IMG/VR virus record: IMGVR_UViG_3300029309_000041
Span: 23,635-58,200 of that record
Reading direction: 5' to 3' (one strand)
DNA: 34,566 bases
Source: a virus
Position numbers and translations under genes: made by a program
In this document: positions 24,353 to 31,895 of the stretch, piece by piece
How the letters are laid out: each line of letters begins with the position of its first letter
Numbering within the stretch: the first letter of the stretch is position 1
The notes under the pieces: generated by a model
Told to the model about the DNA's origin: nothing
Databases searched by the model: none
What the model saw: the letters and a program-made list of their open reading frames with translations, nothing else

Positions 24353-25504
24353 TTACATAATCGGCATATTCATGCCATAAGTATTAGTTCCAGCAGTAGT
24401 GCCGTACATATTAGAAAAACTACCTATTCCGCCCATACCGCCCATACCGCCCATACCACCGCCATAAAAATTAGCCCCTACTGTGCCCATAGTTTGATTA
24501 GGATAAAAAGGCTGTCCTGAAACTCCAAAATCTTGCGGAGCACTACTGCCTGCAAACCCAAAACCACCTGCCATCGGTCCGAGGGCAGATACTACCGAAC
24601 CTACATTACTTAAAGTTGTTAAAGGTAAATTATAAGTGCCTACAAAATCAGAATATGCCCTATCTAATTCAGATTGATTTCTACCTCTACCTAACGACCC
24701 TATACCTAAAGTACGGTTAATATCTTGTCCTTGTAATCCTGATAGTAAACCGCCTAAACTTTGCATGCCTGATCCAAAACGTGACAGACCTGCCGCGCCT
24801 ACGTTACCTAAACTTCCTAGCCCAGAGCCTATATTTGAAAATAATTGTCCTGCTCCTTGATCTCTACGTCTAGCTCCTTCAAAACTGGTTAACGCGTTAC
24901 GAATATTATCTTGGAAACCTTTACTACGTATAGCTCCTACTGCTTCTGTAGCCCCTCTACCTACCCTTTCTGCTAAATCCTGTTGTGTTAACCTACCCCT
25001 AGAACCTCCGAAAGCTCCTGCGTCAATAGCTCTATCCCTTAAACCTATATCGCTTTTAGCTAATCCTTCACTAATATCTGATAAAGTTTGTTGTACTACT
25101 TGATCTTCGAAAGGATTTTGAAAACTTGAAACTGTTGTAGGATCAAAATCTCCACGACCTGCTTGCGCTGCTGCTCCTGCTTCACCGAAAGCACCTAATC
25201 CTGCGCCTTGTATATTTCTTAAATCTTCTACACCTGTAGAAAAAATATCTGAGGCATCTCTTATAAATGGTCTATATGAGCCGATAGCAGCATCAGAAAG
25301 CTCCATAGCATATTGTTCTCTAGGATCAAATTGTGCTATTCTTTCGCCTGTATATGTAAAAGGAGTAGCATCGGGTGCACCTATGTTTCGAAATTGGTCT
25401 TGTAAAAAACCACCTAAAAACGGAAATATACCTTGTGATAAAAAATCTCCTACGTAACGAGCAGGAGCTTGTGATGAAAATTCTCGTTCTGTCCTATCAG
25501 CCAT
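24353..25504 (-). CDS. Virion-region protein with AGAFGGSRG motif and GGM repeats, 383 aa
   Basis: A helical N-terminal half with SDIGLRDRAIDAGAFGGSRG (residues about 142-161) resembles structural proteins found beside internal virion proteins in environmental podophages. The C-terminal third is Gly/Ser/Phe-rich, with GMGGMGGMGG encoded by a short tandem repeat. No enzyme motifs are seen. Its start overlaps the end of the 275-residue gene by 8 bp. It may be a T7 gp14-like ejection protein by position, which is inference. Confidence 0.65.
   Translation of the reverse strand: MADRTEREFSSQAPARYVGDFLSQGIFPFLGGFLQDQFRNIGAPDATPFTYTGERIAQFDPREQYAMELSDAAIGSYRPFIRDASDIFSTGVEDLRNIQGAGLGAFGEAGAAAQAGRGDFDPTTVSSFQNPFEDQVVQQTLSDISEGLAKSDIGLRDRAIDAGAFGGSRGRLTQQDLAERVGRGATEAVGAIRSKGFQDNIRNALTSFEGARRRDQGAGQLFSNIGSGLGSLGNVGAAGLSRFGSGMQSLGGLLSGLQGQDINRTLGIGSLGRGRNQSELDRAYSDFVGTYNLPLTTLSNVGSVVSALGPMAGGFGFAGSSAPQDFGVSGQPFYPNQTMGTVGANFYGGGMGGMGGMGGIGSFSNMYGTTAGTNTYGMNMPIM
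24430..24456. repeat. Three tandem 9 bp repeats (GGM coding)
   Basis: CCGCCCATA is repeated three times without change, in frame, encoding MGG units near the C-terminus of the 383-residue protein. Confidence 0.8.
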
Positions 25505-26324
25505 ATCTTTGGTTTCCTAATTCATTAAAAGCTTCTAACCTAGCAATACCTTTAGCATGGTCACCGCCACCTACCTGATCTACTGCAGCTTTAGATAACA
25601 TAAACTCTCCATTACTTGCCATAACTGGTATTAAATCGTCTTTTGGACCACCTGGACCCTTAACGTCTCCTCCATCTAACATAGGATTAGCAGCAAACAT
25701 TCGTCTATCTAAAACTGCGTCAGGCTCTCCTCCATCTTTTAACATTTTATATGTAAAAGGATTTATTGTTGTTCCACCTACTCTTAAATCTCTATTAGAC
25801 ATACTTCTACCGCTTCGACTTGCTCCTGGAACTATAACACCTCTTCCTCTAATAGGTGCTGATGTTTCAGGATCTAATAACCCTTTAAATTTTGATAATT
25901 GTTCTAAATACATACTTACTTCATCTGCTGTATCCATAAGAAAATCTCTACGTCTTTCTCTATCAATTTTTCTATCTTGTTTAAAAAATTCGTCTTGAGA
26001 CGGAGCTGTAATTTCTAAGTCGGGATCAATATCCTCAAATAAATCGCCTATCCCCCCACCTACGTTTTTATATAGTTCACCTCCATGGTACATTTGTTGA
26101 GGTTCTTCTTGTTCTTTACGAAATATTTCCTCTAATAATTGATATTCGAAAGGGGTTATATCTAAACTTTCTAAACCTACAGGAGTATATTGAAGACCAC
26201 CGCCTCCTGTTTGTGTTTGCGCAGACACACCACCACCTCCTCCTGTTGTTTCAGGATCGAAAGCTTGTTTAGCGGCTGAAACCCCTGTTAAGAATTTACC
26301 TATAGTGGCTAATGTCTCTATCAT
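25497..26324 (-). CDS. Virion-region protein with GPGGPKDDLIPVMASNGEF motif, 275 aa
   Basis: Residues about 214-240 read GPGGPKDDLIPVMASNGEF then MLSKAAVDQVGGG. This short motif recurs at the end of many phage tail and internal virion proteins (usually as GPGTxxSDxIPAxLSxGEFV). The N-terminus is hydrophobic and Gly/Gln-rich, and the middle is highly charged. No catalytic site is visible. It is the first gene of the virion string after a 130 bp gap. A virion role is likely from motif and context; the exact position in the particle is unknown. Confidence 0.65.
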   Translation of the reverse strand: MIETLATIGKFLTGVSAAKQAFDPETTGGGGGVSAQTQTGGGGLQYTPVGLESLDITPFEYQLLEEIFRKEQEEPQQMYHGGELYKNVGGGIGDLFEDIDPDLEITAPSQDEFFKQDRKIDRERRRDFLMDTADEVSMYLEQLSKFKGLLDPETSAPIRGRGVIVPGASRSGRSMSNRDLRVGGTTINPFTYKMLKDGGEPDAVLDRRMFAANPMLDGGDVKGPGGPKDDLIPVMASNGEFMLSKAAVDQVGGGDHAKGIARLEAFNELGNQRYG

Positions 26325-26454
26325 CTTAATTTTAGCATATTGTTCCCAGTATGTTTTTAGCGGATAAAGCCGTCTCCGAAGGCTGCAGTAAAGAACTGAT
26401 TAGTCGATTATACTTCATGATTATTGACTCTGTATATATTTAAAAATTTAAAAA
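26325..26454 (-). promoter_or_regulatory. 130 bp gap with possible promoter and hairpin before virion genes
   Basis: On the minus strand a good TATAAT (26408-26413) lies 84 nt before the next gene, but no clear -35 is visible. An AGCC/GGCT hairpin with a TTCGGAGAC loop follows near 26370-26390, then TTTATCC. This could be a promoter with a leader hairpin, or a weak terminator for the curli module. Confidence 0.35.
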
Positions 26455-27576
26455 TTAACTACTTTGTTTAATAGTTATCGTATTTGCAGAACCTCCGTTT
26501 ACTTTTACAACGTTTTCTACACCGTTTTGTAAAAGAATTAAGGTGTATGAGCTCGAACCGTCTAAATCTAGCCTAAAGCTATCCCCTACAGCTCTTCTAA
26601 TACTGACTTGTTGCCCTGTTATTATCGTAGTTATTTGAGTATCTTTATCTTGCCCTATTTCTGTACCTGCTATTCTGATACCTGTGGCTAATCTATTTAA
26701 TTCATCTTCTTCCTCAGCTATCGCTAAAGCATCTATTATTTTTAACAAATCTTCTAAAAAATTGACATCGAGATAATTAATATCTAATTCAGTAAATTCC
26801 AATTCTTGTTGATTATCTAAAAAATCTTCTGCCAAAAAATCTATATCTAAATCTGAAAAATCTAGATAATCTGCTGTACCTTGTAATTCAGCTTGTTGTA
26901 ATGTGTTTTCTGCTTCTTTAGGAGGGTTTACAATTAACATATTATCAATGAGCTCTAAAGTAATATCTAAAATTACTGGTTTAGCAGGAGCTTGTTCATA
27001 CACTGTCGCCACCGTAGATTGATAAGGTTTATTAAGAACGACCATACCCATAGCAGTTTCTACCGTTATTTCACCACTAGAAGTGCCGTCAAAATTAGGC
27101 AATAAGATAACTAATGACCGTCCTAATTCGTCTACAGTTATTGTAAAGTCAGTTCCACGAATACCTATCGTCGCACTGTTCGTACGTATTTTAATATTCT
27201 TTTTTCTTACTTTATTTAATTTACCAGTAACGAATCTTGCTGTACCTTTTGCAAAGGTTAAAGCCATTTTAGATTTATCTGGATCAGGATCAAATATAAA
27301 CTCGTCTATTAATACTTTAGAATTTTCTGTAAGTCTTATCTGTGTTTCATCTATAAAAGTAATACCCATACGTCCATTGGCAGTCTCTACTTTGTCATAA
27401 CTTAATATGCCAAAGTCTATTTCCGCTCCGTAAGGTTTATCTCTTACTACTTGTGCGTTACCGCGTAACTCACTAATACTGCCTATATCAGCAGCCTGTG
27501 CTTGTGCCTTGGTCGTTTTGAATGACACACACAGAGCTAGTAGTAGAACCGTTACTAATAATCTTGAGCCAATCAT
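26455..27576 (-). CDS. Secreted FecR-domain protein, 373 aa
   Basis: Residues 1-28 are a signal peptide with a basic start, a Leu/Val core and an AQAQA cleavage region. Residues about 32-160 form a FecR-like domain: GSISELRGNAQVVRD, LSYDKVETANGRMGITFIDE, TQIRLTENSKVLIDEF and NSATIGIRGTDFTI. FecR domains occur in periplasmic or surface proteins that sense or bind envelope ligands. The C-terminal half is acidic and ends in a beta-rich tail. The gene begins 89 bp inside the curlin-like gene in another frame, so the two overlap unusually far. It ends the curli-like module; its role there is inferred. Confidence 0.8.
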   Translation of the reverse strand: MIGSRLLVTVLLLALCVSFKTTKAQAQAADIGSISELRGNAQVVRDKPYGAEIDFGILSYDKVETANGRMGITFIDETQIRLTENSKVLIDEFIFDPDPDKSKMALTFAKGTARFVTGKLNKVRKKNIKIRTNSATIGIRGTDFTITVDELGRSLVILLPNFDGTSSGEITVETAMGMVVLNKPYQSTVATVYEQAPAKPVILDITLELIDNMLIVNPPKEAENTLQQAELQGTADYLDFSDLDIDFLAEDFLDNQQELEFTELDINYLDVNFLEDLLKIIDALAIAEEEDELNRLATGIRIAGTEIGQDKDTQITTIITGQQVSIRRAVGDSFRLDLDGSSSYTLILLQNGVENVVKVNGGSANTITIKQSS

Positions 27577-28201
27577 TATCTAATGTGCTTTGTTGTTGTA
27601 TGTTAAATGTTCTATTGCTTCCTGTATGATCTAACCAAAAATACCCACCCGCATATCCGTCACCGTCGTATGTAACCGTGTTATCCGATCCATCAATATC
27701 CATGTAGTTAGTAGCTCCATCAATATCTATGGCAGCAGTTATGCTATTACTAGATCCATTAATAATCCAATCAAGATCAAGAGTACTAGCTAGCGCAACA
27801 GTGGCGTGATTAAGTGTGAAAGTGTTGCTATTGCCTGTGACGTCGACATTTACATTAGATGAGTCTGCACCATAAGTGTTTGTCTTATCTGTGTTCATGT
27901 TGAAAGTATTGCTGTTACCGTCAAATTCAAAGAAGCCAGTGTATGAATCTGCTGTAATATCTCCTAAGAACTTGTTACTATCCCCAATCTGATTTATATC
28001 AAGAGTCATAGCTGTGCCGTCTAAGTCTAAGGCAGTCATTGTGCCTGCTACGGCATCAGAGCCGCCTATTATATTGCCTGATCCAAGTTGTTCTAAATCC
28101 ATATTAGAATTAGAACTTCCAGAACTTTGGTCAATGTATATTTCGTTATCTGCTCCGTATAACGTCGAAGATAACATCAGTAATAATAAAAGTTTTTTCA
28201 T
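27488..28201 (-). CDS. Curlin-repeat (CsgA/B-like) secreted protein, 237 aa
   Basis: The ATG at 28201 is chosen because GGAGG lies 8 nt upstream and it overlaps the CsgG-like stop by 4 bp. Residues 1-16 are a signal peptide. The mature part has degenerate curlin repeats: QLGSGN (38-43), QIGDSN (71-76), DGNSN (94-98), TGNSN (122-126), NGSSN, DGSDN (170-174) and TGSNR, spaced by short alternating hydrophobic/polar strands. Curlins form amyloid fibres on Gram-negative cells. The first two repeats keep the Q-x-G-x-x-N core; the later ones lose Gln. Two C-terminal Cys (C225, C237) are unusual for curlin. It is likely a substrate for the CsgG-like pore. Confidence 0.75.
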   Translation of the reverse strand: MKKLLLLLMLSSTLYGADNEIYIDQSSGSSNSNMDLEQLGSGNIIGGSDAVAGTMTALDLDGTAMTLDINQIGDSNKFLGDITADSYTGFFEFDGNSNTFNMNTDKTNTYGADSSNVNVDVTGNSNTFTLNHATVALASTLDLDWIINGSSNSITAAIDIDGATNYMDIDGSDNTVTYDGDGYAGGYFWLDHTGSNRTFNIQQQSTLDNDWLKIISNGSTTSSVCVIQNDQGTSTGC

Positions 28202-28986
28202 TCTCTTATCCTCCAATAATTATTTTCTACACCCTCTTTTATTGTTTCTAATACCGCTTTTTCAATCGCCATTTGCAAGGCAATGCTGGTCGGCTCGTTT
28301 TTTACCGCACCTCCTTCAATTTCGATTAACTCTGTACTATCTGAAACAAACCTAAACACATCGTTATCTAACGACGCAGACAAGACTGTCTTTGTTACTA
28401 AGACTTCTGTAAGTATTCTTCCCGTACTTACTGAGACTGTTCTTAAACTAACTGTAATTATGTCTTCTCTAAACTGTCTTGAAATACCTATTCCTAAGTT
28501 TCTAGCCCCCATGCCGCCACTAGAAATATTAGCTTGATAAGACAAAACACCTCCTGTCATTATCATGTCTCCAAATTTTAAAGGCATAAGCTTTTGATCC
28601 TCATCAAAAGTTTCTCTTGTTGAACGTATTAACTGTCGTTCTTTAGTTACGGAATCTAAAGAAACTCTTTCTACTACTTCAAAAAATCCTGAGTGTTTAA
28701 GAGCTCGTATTAAATATGCATGGGGAGCTTGTGTAATAGCTGTACTAAAAGTAGCGTACTTAGAGTTAGACCTACGTTGTCCTGTTTCATCTTTAAAATC
28801 ATTAGCGTATATAGAAACTACAGGTTTTCTAATAGGTTCAGGAACTTCTCCTATATCAACATATAATCCTACAACTTGAGCCTCCTTCAAACGCTCAACT
28901 GGAGGTAAGTTGTTGGCTAAAGGATCAATCATTAGCGTACAACTAGAAAGTAAAACCACCAATAGGCACAATGACTTCTGTAACAT
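28198..28986 (-). CDS. csgG: CsgG-like outer-membrane curli secretion lipoprotein, 262 aa
   Basis: The start at 28986 has GAGG 8 nt upstream. The leader ends in LLSSC, a lipobox with lipidated C16. The body follows CsgG closely: VSIYANDFKDETGQ, TFSTAITQAPHAYLIRAL, then VTKERQLIRSTRE, then GGMGARNLGIG, and VSVSTGRILTEVLVTKTVLS. CsgG forms a nonameric outer-membrane channel that exports curli subunits. Near the E. coli pore constriction (Tyr51, Asn55, Phe56) the phage protein keeps Phe but has one extra residue and differs around the Tyr and Asn sites. It is coupled to the CsgF-like and curlin-like genes. The family call is strong. Confidence 0.9.
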   Translation of the reverse strand: MLQKSLCLLVVLLSSCTLMIDPLANNLPPVERLKEAQVVGLYVDIGEVPEPIRKPVVSIYANDFKDETGQRRSNSKYATFSTAITQAPHAYLIRALKHSGFFEVVERVSLDSVTKERQLIRSTRETFDEDQKLMPLKFGDMIMTGGVLSYQANISSGGMGARNLGIGISRQFREDIITVSLRTVSVSTGRILTEVLVTKTVLSASLDNDVFRFVSDSTELIEIEGGAVKNEPTSIALQMAIEKAVLETIKEGVENNYWRIRE

Positions 28987-29419
28987 TGCCGTCCTCATCT
29001 GTTATGGTAACCTTAACTTCTTCATCTGTTATCTCATACTCTATGGTATTTCCATCTAATTCCATAGAGCCACTTTTATTAGTGTCTTCTCCAAACAAAG
29101 CCGCTTCTACTTGCCTAGCAATATTAGCATAGATACGTGAAGTTAGATTCCTCATGAATCTTGCTTCTACTGTGTTGTTATCTTCCCTTTCTATTTCATC
29201 TTGCAATGCTTTTATTTCTTCTGCTAATGCTTCTTTACGATTTGTCTCTTGATTTTCTATAGTTAAATAATGACTAGACGTACCTACACCACTAAACGAA
29301 GGGTTTTTGAATTCATGCACCATTTCATCAGATTGTATTTTATGTGTAAATAAAACTAATGCTGTCACTATCAACACAGATGAGATAAGTAGTAGTTCGT
29401 TAGGAGTTTTAGGATCCAT
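28943..29419 (-). CDS. csgF: CsgF-like curli assembly factor, 158 aa
   Basis: After a hydrophobic segment (residues 9-25) comes MVHEFKNPSFSG (33-44), matching the start of mature E. coli CsgF, TFQFRNPNFGG, the part that plugs into the CsgG pore. The C-terminal region with NTIEYEITDEEVKVTITDED and a VTEVIVP strand parallels the CsgF end. A charged helix (62-80) is inserted between. CsgF couples secretion to nucleation at the cell surface. The N-terminus looks more like a signal anchor than a cleaved signal. It overlaps the CsgG-like gene by 44 bp, which supports the pairing. No CsgE is seen in the window. Confidence 0.8.
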   Translation of the reverse strand: MDPKTPNELLLISSVLIVTALVLFTHKIQSDEMVHEFKNPSFSGVGTSSHYLTIENQETNRKEALAEEIKALQDEIEREDNNTVEARFMRNLTSRIYANIARQVEAALFGEDTNKSGSMELDGNTIEYEITDEEVKVTITDEDGNVTEVIVPIGGFTF

Positions 29420-29769
29420 CAGTCTTTACGTTGATCTTCTCTTTCTGCCTTAGCTATTTTGTTGCTATCGATAAGCTGAGGTACTCCTAATATAGTTTTG
29501 ATCAAAGTATCCTGTCTGATAATTTCATTATCTAAACTACGCACTCTATCAATTAAAGAAACTAATATACCATGTTGAGAATCTAATTTTGTTCCTAATC
29601 TCTGTTCCATTTGTTCTATCTGATCTGCAACCTTATCATCAAGCACATCTACTTTAGTTTCCATGCCGTCTATTATTCTATTTATAAGTTTCCATATAAA
29701 GAAACCTAACCCTAATGCAGCAGCTATCGGGAAACCGACTTCGTTTATAAACTGTACTGCATTTTCCAT
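29419..29769 (-). CDS. Single-TM coiled-coil protein, probable lysis accessory or second holin, 116 aa
   Basis: A hydrophobic helix (residues about 12-29, GFPIAAALGLGFFIWKLI) near the N-terminus is followed by a long charged coiled coil (36-95). This plan is seen in phage haemolysin-like (XhlA/BhlA) and other lysis-associated small membrane proteins. It sits between the three-TM holin-like gene and the CsgF-like gene, sharing coupled starts. It may help form the membrane lesion or anchor the module; no motif decides. Confidence 0.6.
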   Translation of the reverse strand: MENAVQFINEVGFPIAAALGLGFFIWKLINRIIDGMETKVDVLDDKVADQIEQMEQRLGTKLDSQHGILVSLIDRVRSLDNEIIRQDTLIKTILGVPQLIDSNKIAKAEREDQRKD

Positions 29770-30245
29770 TAATCTGCTTTATGAGACGCTCCGAAATAAA
29801 AACTAATCACAGCACTGGCAAGCCCCCCTAAGTAACCAAGAACAAGATTAATTAAGGCTTCGCTATTTTGTTCTGGTGGTTGTATAGTTACAAGAAATAT
29901 GTACCCCATGAACCCACCTACAACAGCTATACCCATGACCCGTGCTGTCCAGTCTTTACTGAATTTACCACGTGCATCTTGTACGTCTTCCGTTTCTAGT
30001 TTAAAAACATCTACATCAAGTTCTTTCATTTTTACTTCAAACTCTTGTTCAGCTTTTTTAAGTGCAAGCATCTGTTCAGGTGTGGCTGTCTCTAACGCTT
30101 TCTCTATAGCTTTAGGCTCGTTTTTGCAACCCAATACCTCAGATATCATGTTAGCCGCCATTCCGCCCATAGGACCACCTAAAGCACTGCCTAGTGTAGG
30201 AGCTACTGCCCCAACAACATTTTTTAACAATCCAGCTATCTTCAT
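29769..30245 (-). CDS. Holin-like protein of the GTA 3TM type, 158 aa
   Basis: Hydrophobic stretches at residues about 8-40 (Gly/Ala-rich), 104-123 (VMGIAVVGGFMGYIFLVTI) and 131-152 (LVLGYLGGLASAVISFYFG) surround a charged helix (55-90) containing ATPEQMLALKKAEQEFEVKM, a hallmark of the GTA_holin_3TM family. Such holins permeabilise the inner membrane to release endolysin. The C-terminal GASHKAD is short and hydrophilic. It overlaps the thermonuclease gene by 4 bp. The lysozyme is encoded about 2.5 kb upstream, separate from the holin. Confidence 0.8.
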   Translation of the reverse strand: MKIAGLLKNVVGAVAPTLGSALGGPMGGMAANMISEVLGCKNEPKAIEKALETATPEQMLALKKAEQEFEVKMKELDVDVFKLETEDVQDARGKFSKDWTARVMGIAVVGGFMGYIFLVTIQPPEQNSEALINLVLGYLGGLASAVISFYFGASHKAD

Positions 30246-30670
30246 TTTACCTCCTCGGGATTAAATATACCTTTTTCTATAAGAACATCTCTATTACGCA
30301 TGTGTTCGGCTTCTACGTCTTTTTTAGATTGTCCATGATAAGCAACTGCTAGGTGGCATTTAACCATAAGTTTATTAAGATTCATGCCATCAACAACAAC
30401 ATCACCTAAGACTCTACCAAACTTACCTCTAGAGTCCTTGAGCTTTGTTTGTATAACAACTTTTTCTCCGTCCTCTATAGCTTCTCTTAGGAAAGTCCCA
30501 GCCATTTTTCCTCTAGCCTTCTCATCTTTGTTACGAGTACGTGACTCGGGAGTATCAATACCATATAGACGAACGCGAGACTTATACAAAATATCGAAAC
30601 CAAGATCCAAAACAACATCGATAGTATCCCCATCAACCACTTTCTCGACTGTGCAATTATATTCATACAT
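30242..30670 (-). CDS. Staphylococcal-nuclease-like (thermonuclease family) protein, 142 aa
   Basis: The protein has the SNase fold motifs: VVDGDTIDVV with D15 and D18, VRLYGIDTPE with R34, D39 and E42, and RGKFGRVLGDV with R86, equal to the R35/D40/E43/R87 active site and metal ligands. All key residues are present, so it should be a calcium-dependent nuclease. There is no signal peptide. Phage versions may degrade host DNA or process phage DNA. It is coupled to the basic-protein gene upstream (TAATG) and to the holin-like gene downstream (ATGA), so it is expressed with lysis genes. Confidence 0.88.
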   Translation of the reverse strand: MYEYNCTVEKVVDGDTIDVVLDLGFDILYKSRVRLYGIDTPESRTRNKDEKARGKMAGTFLREAIEDGEKVVIQTKLKDSRGKFGRVLGDVVVDGMNLNKLMVKCHLAVAYHGQSKKDVEAEHMRNRDVLIEKGIFNPEEVK

Positions 30671-30840
30671 TATTTACGCTTCCTGCTAGTTGATCTAGCT
30701 TGTTTGAAATTCTTTTTAGAGGGAGCTCCTCTAGATCCAGGTTTTCTCATACGTTCGCCACTACCTGATTTTATGCGTTTACGTTTAGCGTGTATGTTTG
30801 CCCACAGTCCTGGTCTTTTACTTTTAGATTTCTTTTTCAT
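30670..30840 (-). CDS. Conserved 56-aa basic phage protein (KRPGLWANIHAKRKRI)
   Basis: This frame encodes a highly basic peptide with the phrase PGLWANIHAKRKRIKSGSGE followed by RMRKPGSRGAPS. I recognise this phrase from many phages, where a short protein of this type is usually unannotated. Its stop overlaps the thermonuclease start (TAATG), which strongly supports coding. It could bind nucleic acid because of its charge. Function is not known. Confidence 0.75.
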   Translation of the reverse strand: MKKKSKSKRPGLWANIHAKRKRIKSGSGERMRKPGSRGAPSKKNFKQARSTSRKRK

Positions 30841-31137
30841 TTAACACTTCCATCTTCTTCTTGCTTGTCTCAACCTAGAGTTAGGATTTTTAGCGGCTTT
30901 AGGAAATTTTTTCATTTGTCCAGCAGAACGAGCACAAAAAGATTTACGTCTTTTTGCTGCTTTACTACCTTTTTTTACTTTTCCTGTTACAGCAGTTTTT
31001 AATTTTGATCCAGGATTAGCTTTTCTATAGGCTCTTACACCTTTAGCCGTCATTCCTGCGCCTTTTTTAGTAGGTCTAAAATTAGCGTTTTTGCCTTTGG
31101 TAGTTCTTTTAATGTTTTTAGCTTTTTTTCTTGCCAC
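30841..31137 (-). CDS. Basic protein, DUF6321-like, 98 aa
   Basis: The protein is Lys/Arg-rich and carries MTAKGVRAYRKANPGSKLKT (29-48), RRKSFCARSAGQMKK and a C-terminal NPNSRLRQARRRWKC. This pattern matches a small basic family shared by phages and large eukaryotic DNA viruses that I associate with DUF6321, from memory. Two Cys remain (in FCARS and at the very end). It probably binds DNA or RNA, perhaps within the particle. The 3' end abuts the next small gene. The role is inferred from composition. Confidence 0.65.
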   Translation of the reverse strand: MARKKAKNIKRTTKGKNANFRPTKKGAGMTAKGVRAYRKANPGSKLKTAVTGKVKKGSKAAKRRKSFCARSAGQMKKFPKAAKNPNSRLRQARRRWKC

Positions 31138-31417
31138 TTTTACCTCTTTTTGGGAAAGTTCTTACATTAGTTGGTTTGCCCCCAGGATTCCCTGCAGCTC
31201 TTTTCCTACGTACAGCACTTTTTCTTTGCGATTCTGTCATACTTTTAGCTTTTGATCTGGGCACACATTTAGGATAAGCTCTTTTACTACCGCCTTTTGC
31301 AGATTTTCTACCGCACTTTTGAAACTTACCTTTTTTCTTAGGTGCACCTATATCTACCCAATCTCCTTTCGGTCCCTTTCCAAACCATGCAGTAAGTCCT
31401 CCTTTAGGTTTAGCCAC
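31118..31417 (-). CDS. Basic protein with WFGKGPKGDWVDIG motif, 99 aa
   Basis: The opening GGLTAWFGKGPKGDWVDIGA is followed by KFQKCGRKSA and AYPKCVPRSKA, a two-Cys pattern, then SMTESQRKSAVRRKRAAGNP and a Lys-rich tail. It resembles another small basic family shared by phages and large eukaryotic DNA viruses. The paired Cys may bind metal with partner residues or form a disulphide. It overlaps the genes on either side by 20 and 8 bp. A nucleic-acid-binding virion protein is a reasonable guess. Confidence 0.65.
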   Translation of the reverse strand: MAKPKGGLTAWFGKGPKGDWVDIGAPKKKGKFQKCGRKSAKGGSKRAYPKCVPRSKAKSMTESQRKSAVRRKRAAGNPGGKPTNVRTFPKRGKSGKKKS

Positions 31418-31706
31418 TTTTCTTCCTCGCTTTCCTAATAGATTCTTTACCTTTTTTAAATATACTTGCTACTTGTGTTTTACCCATGACTTTAGCTCTT
31501 TGTTCTCCAACAGTAAGTATTTGTATTTTTCTAGCAAATGGTTTTTTAACTTTTTTAACTTTTGCAACAGTAGCTCTAGCGTCGGCAGGGGTTGCAAATT
31601 TAATACTAACTGTGTCTTTAGGATTTTCATCAGTATATAATCTTCTTCCACTCCCTTTAGGTTTTTTACCTGTGCCTTTTTTAGGATCACGCTTTTTCTT
31701 AGGCAT
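31410..31706 (-). CDS. Basic protein with GRRLYTDENPKDTVSIKF motif, 98 aa
   Basis: The middle SGRRLYTDENPKDTVSIKFA then DARATVAKVKKVKKPFARK, and ILTVGEQRAKVMGK, form a pattern I know from phages and large DNA viruses (DUF5824-like, from memory). The core seems to be a small alpha/beta domain, with Lys-rich tails at both ends. It overlaps its neighbours, showing coupled translation. DNA binding is likely by charge; no enzyme motif is seen. Confidence 0.65.
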   Translation of the reverse strand: MPKKKRDPKKGTGKKPKGSGRRLYTDENPKDTVSIKFATPADARATVAKVKKVKKPFARKIQILTVGEQRAKVMGKTQVASIFKKGKESIRKARKKSG

Positions 31707-31894
31707 TATCTATACCCGCCCCCACGTTTTTTATAGGTGCGCACTAACCACCCATTTGCATAAGCACTTGGATAGACTTTAAACTTCTTTTTAGCTTCAG
31801 CTTTTACTCTCGCATATAAAGCTGGATTAGTAGGAGTTGCGCCTTTCTTTTTAGTACTTTTCTTTTTCTTAGCTGGCTTTCTCTTAGCTGGCAT
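31706..31894 (-). CDS. 62-aa basic protein with YPSAYANGWLVRTYKKRGGGYR
   Basis: After a Lys-rich tail, the compact domain NPALYARVKAEAKKKFKVYP followed by SAYANGWLVRTYKKRGG is a recurring phrase in small phage proteins. It may fold as a short helix-loop-helix. Its TAATG-type coupling with the next gene supports expression. It is part of a run of five basic proteins. The function is unknown; nucleic-acid binding is plausible. Confidence 0.65.
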   Translation of the reverse strand: MPAKRKPAKKKKSTKKKGATPTNPALYARVKAEAKKKFKVYPSAYANGWLVRTYKKRGGGYR

Positions 31895-31895
31895 A

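Noticed and set aside
26332-26418. A 28-codon minus-strand frame in the gap before the virion genes
   Set aside because: It has no ribosome-binding site, and overlaps a probable promoter and hairpin, so coding is unlikely.
31469-31690. An alternative minus-strand frame of 73 codons inside a basic-protein gene
   Set aside because: The product is a Leu/Lys frame-shadow of the gene at 31410-31706, which has recognisable conserved motifs and coupled neighbours.
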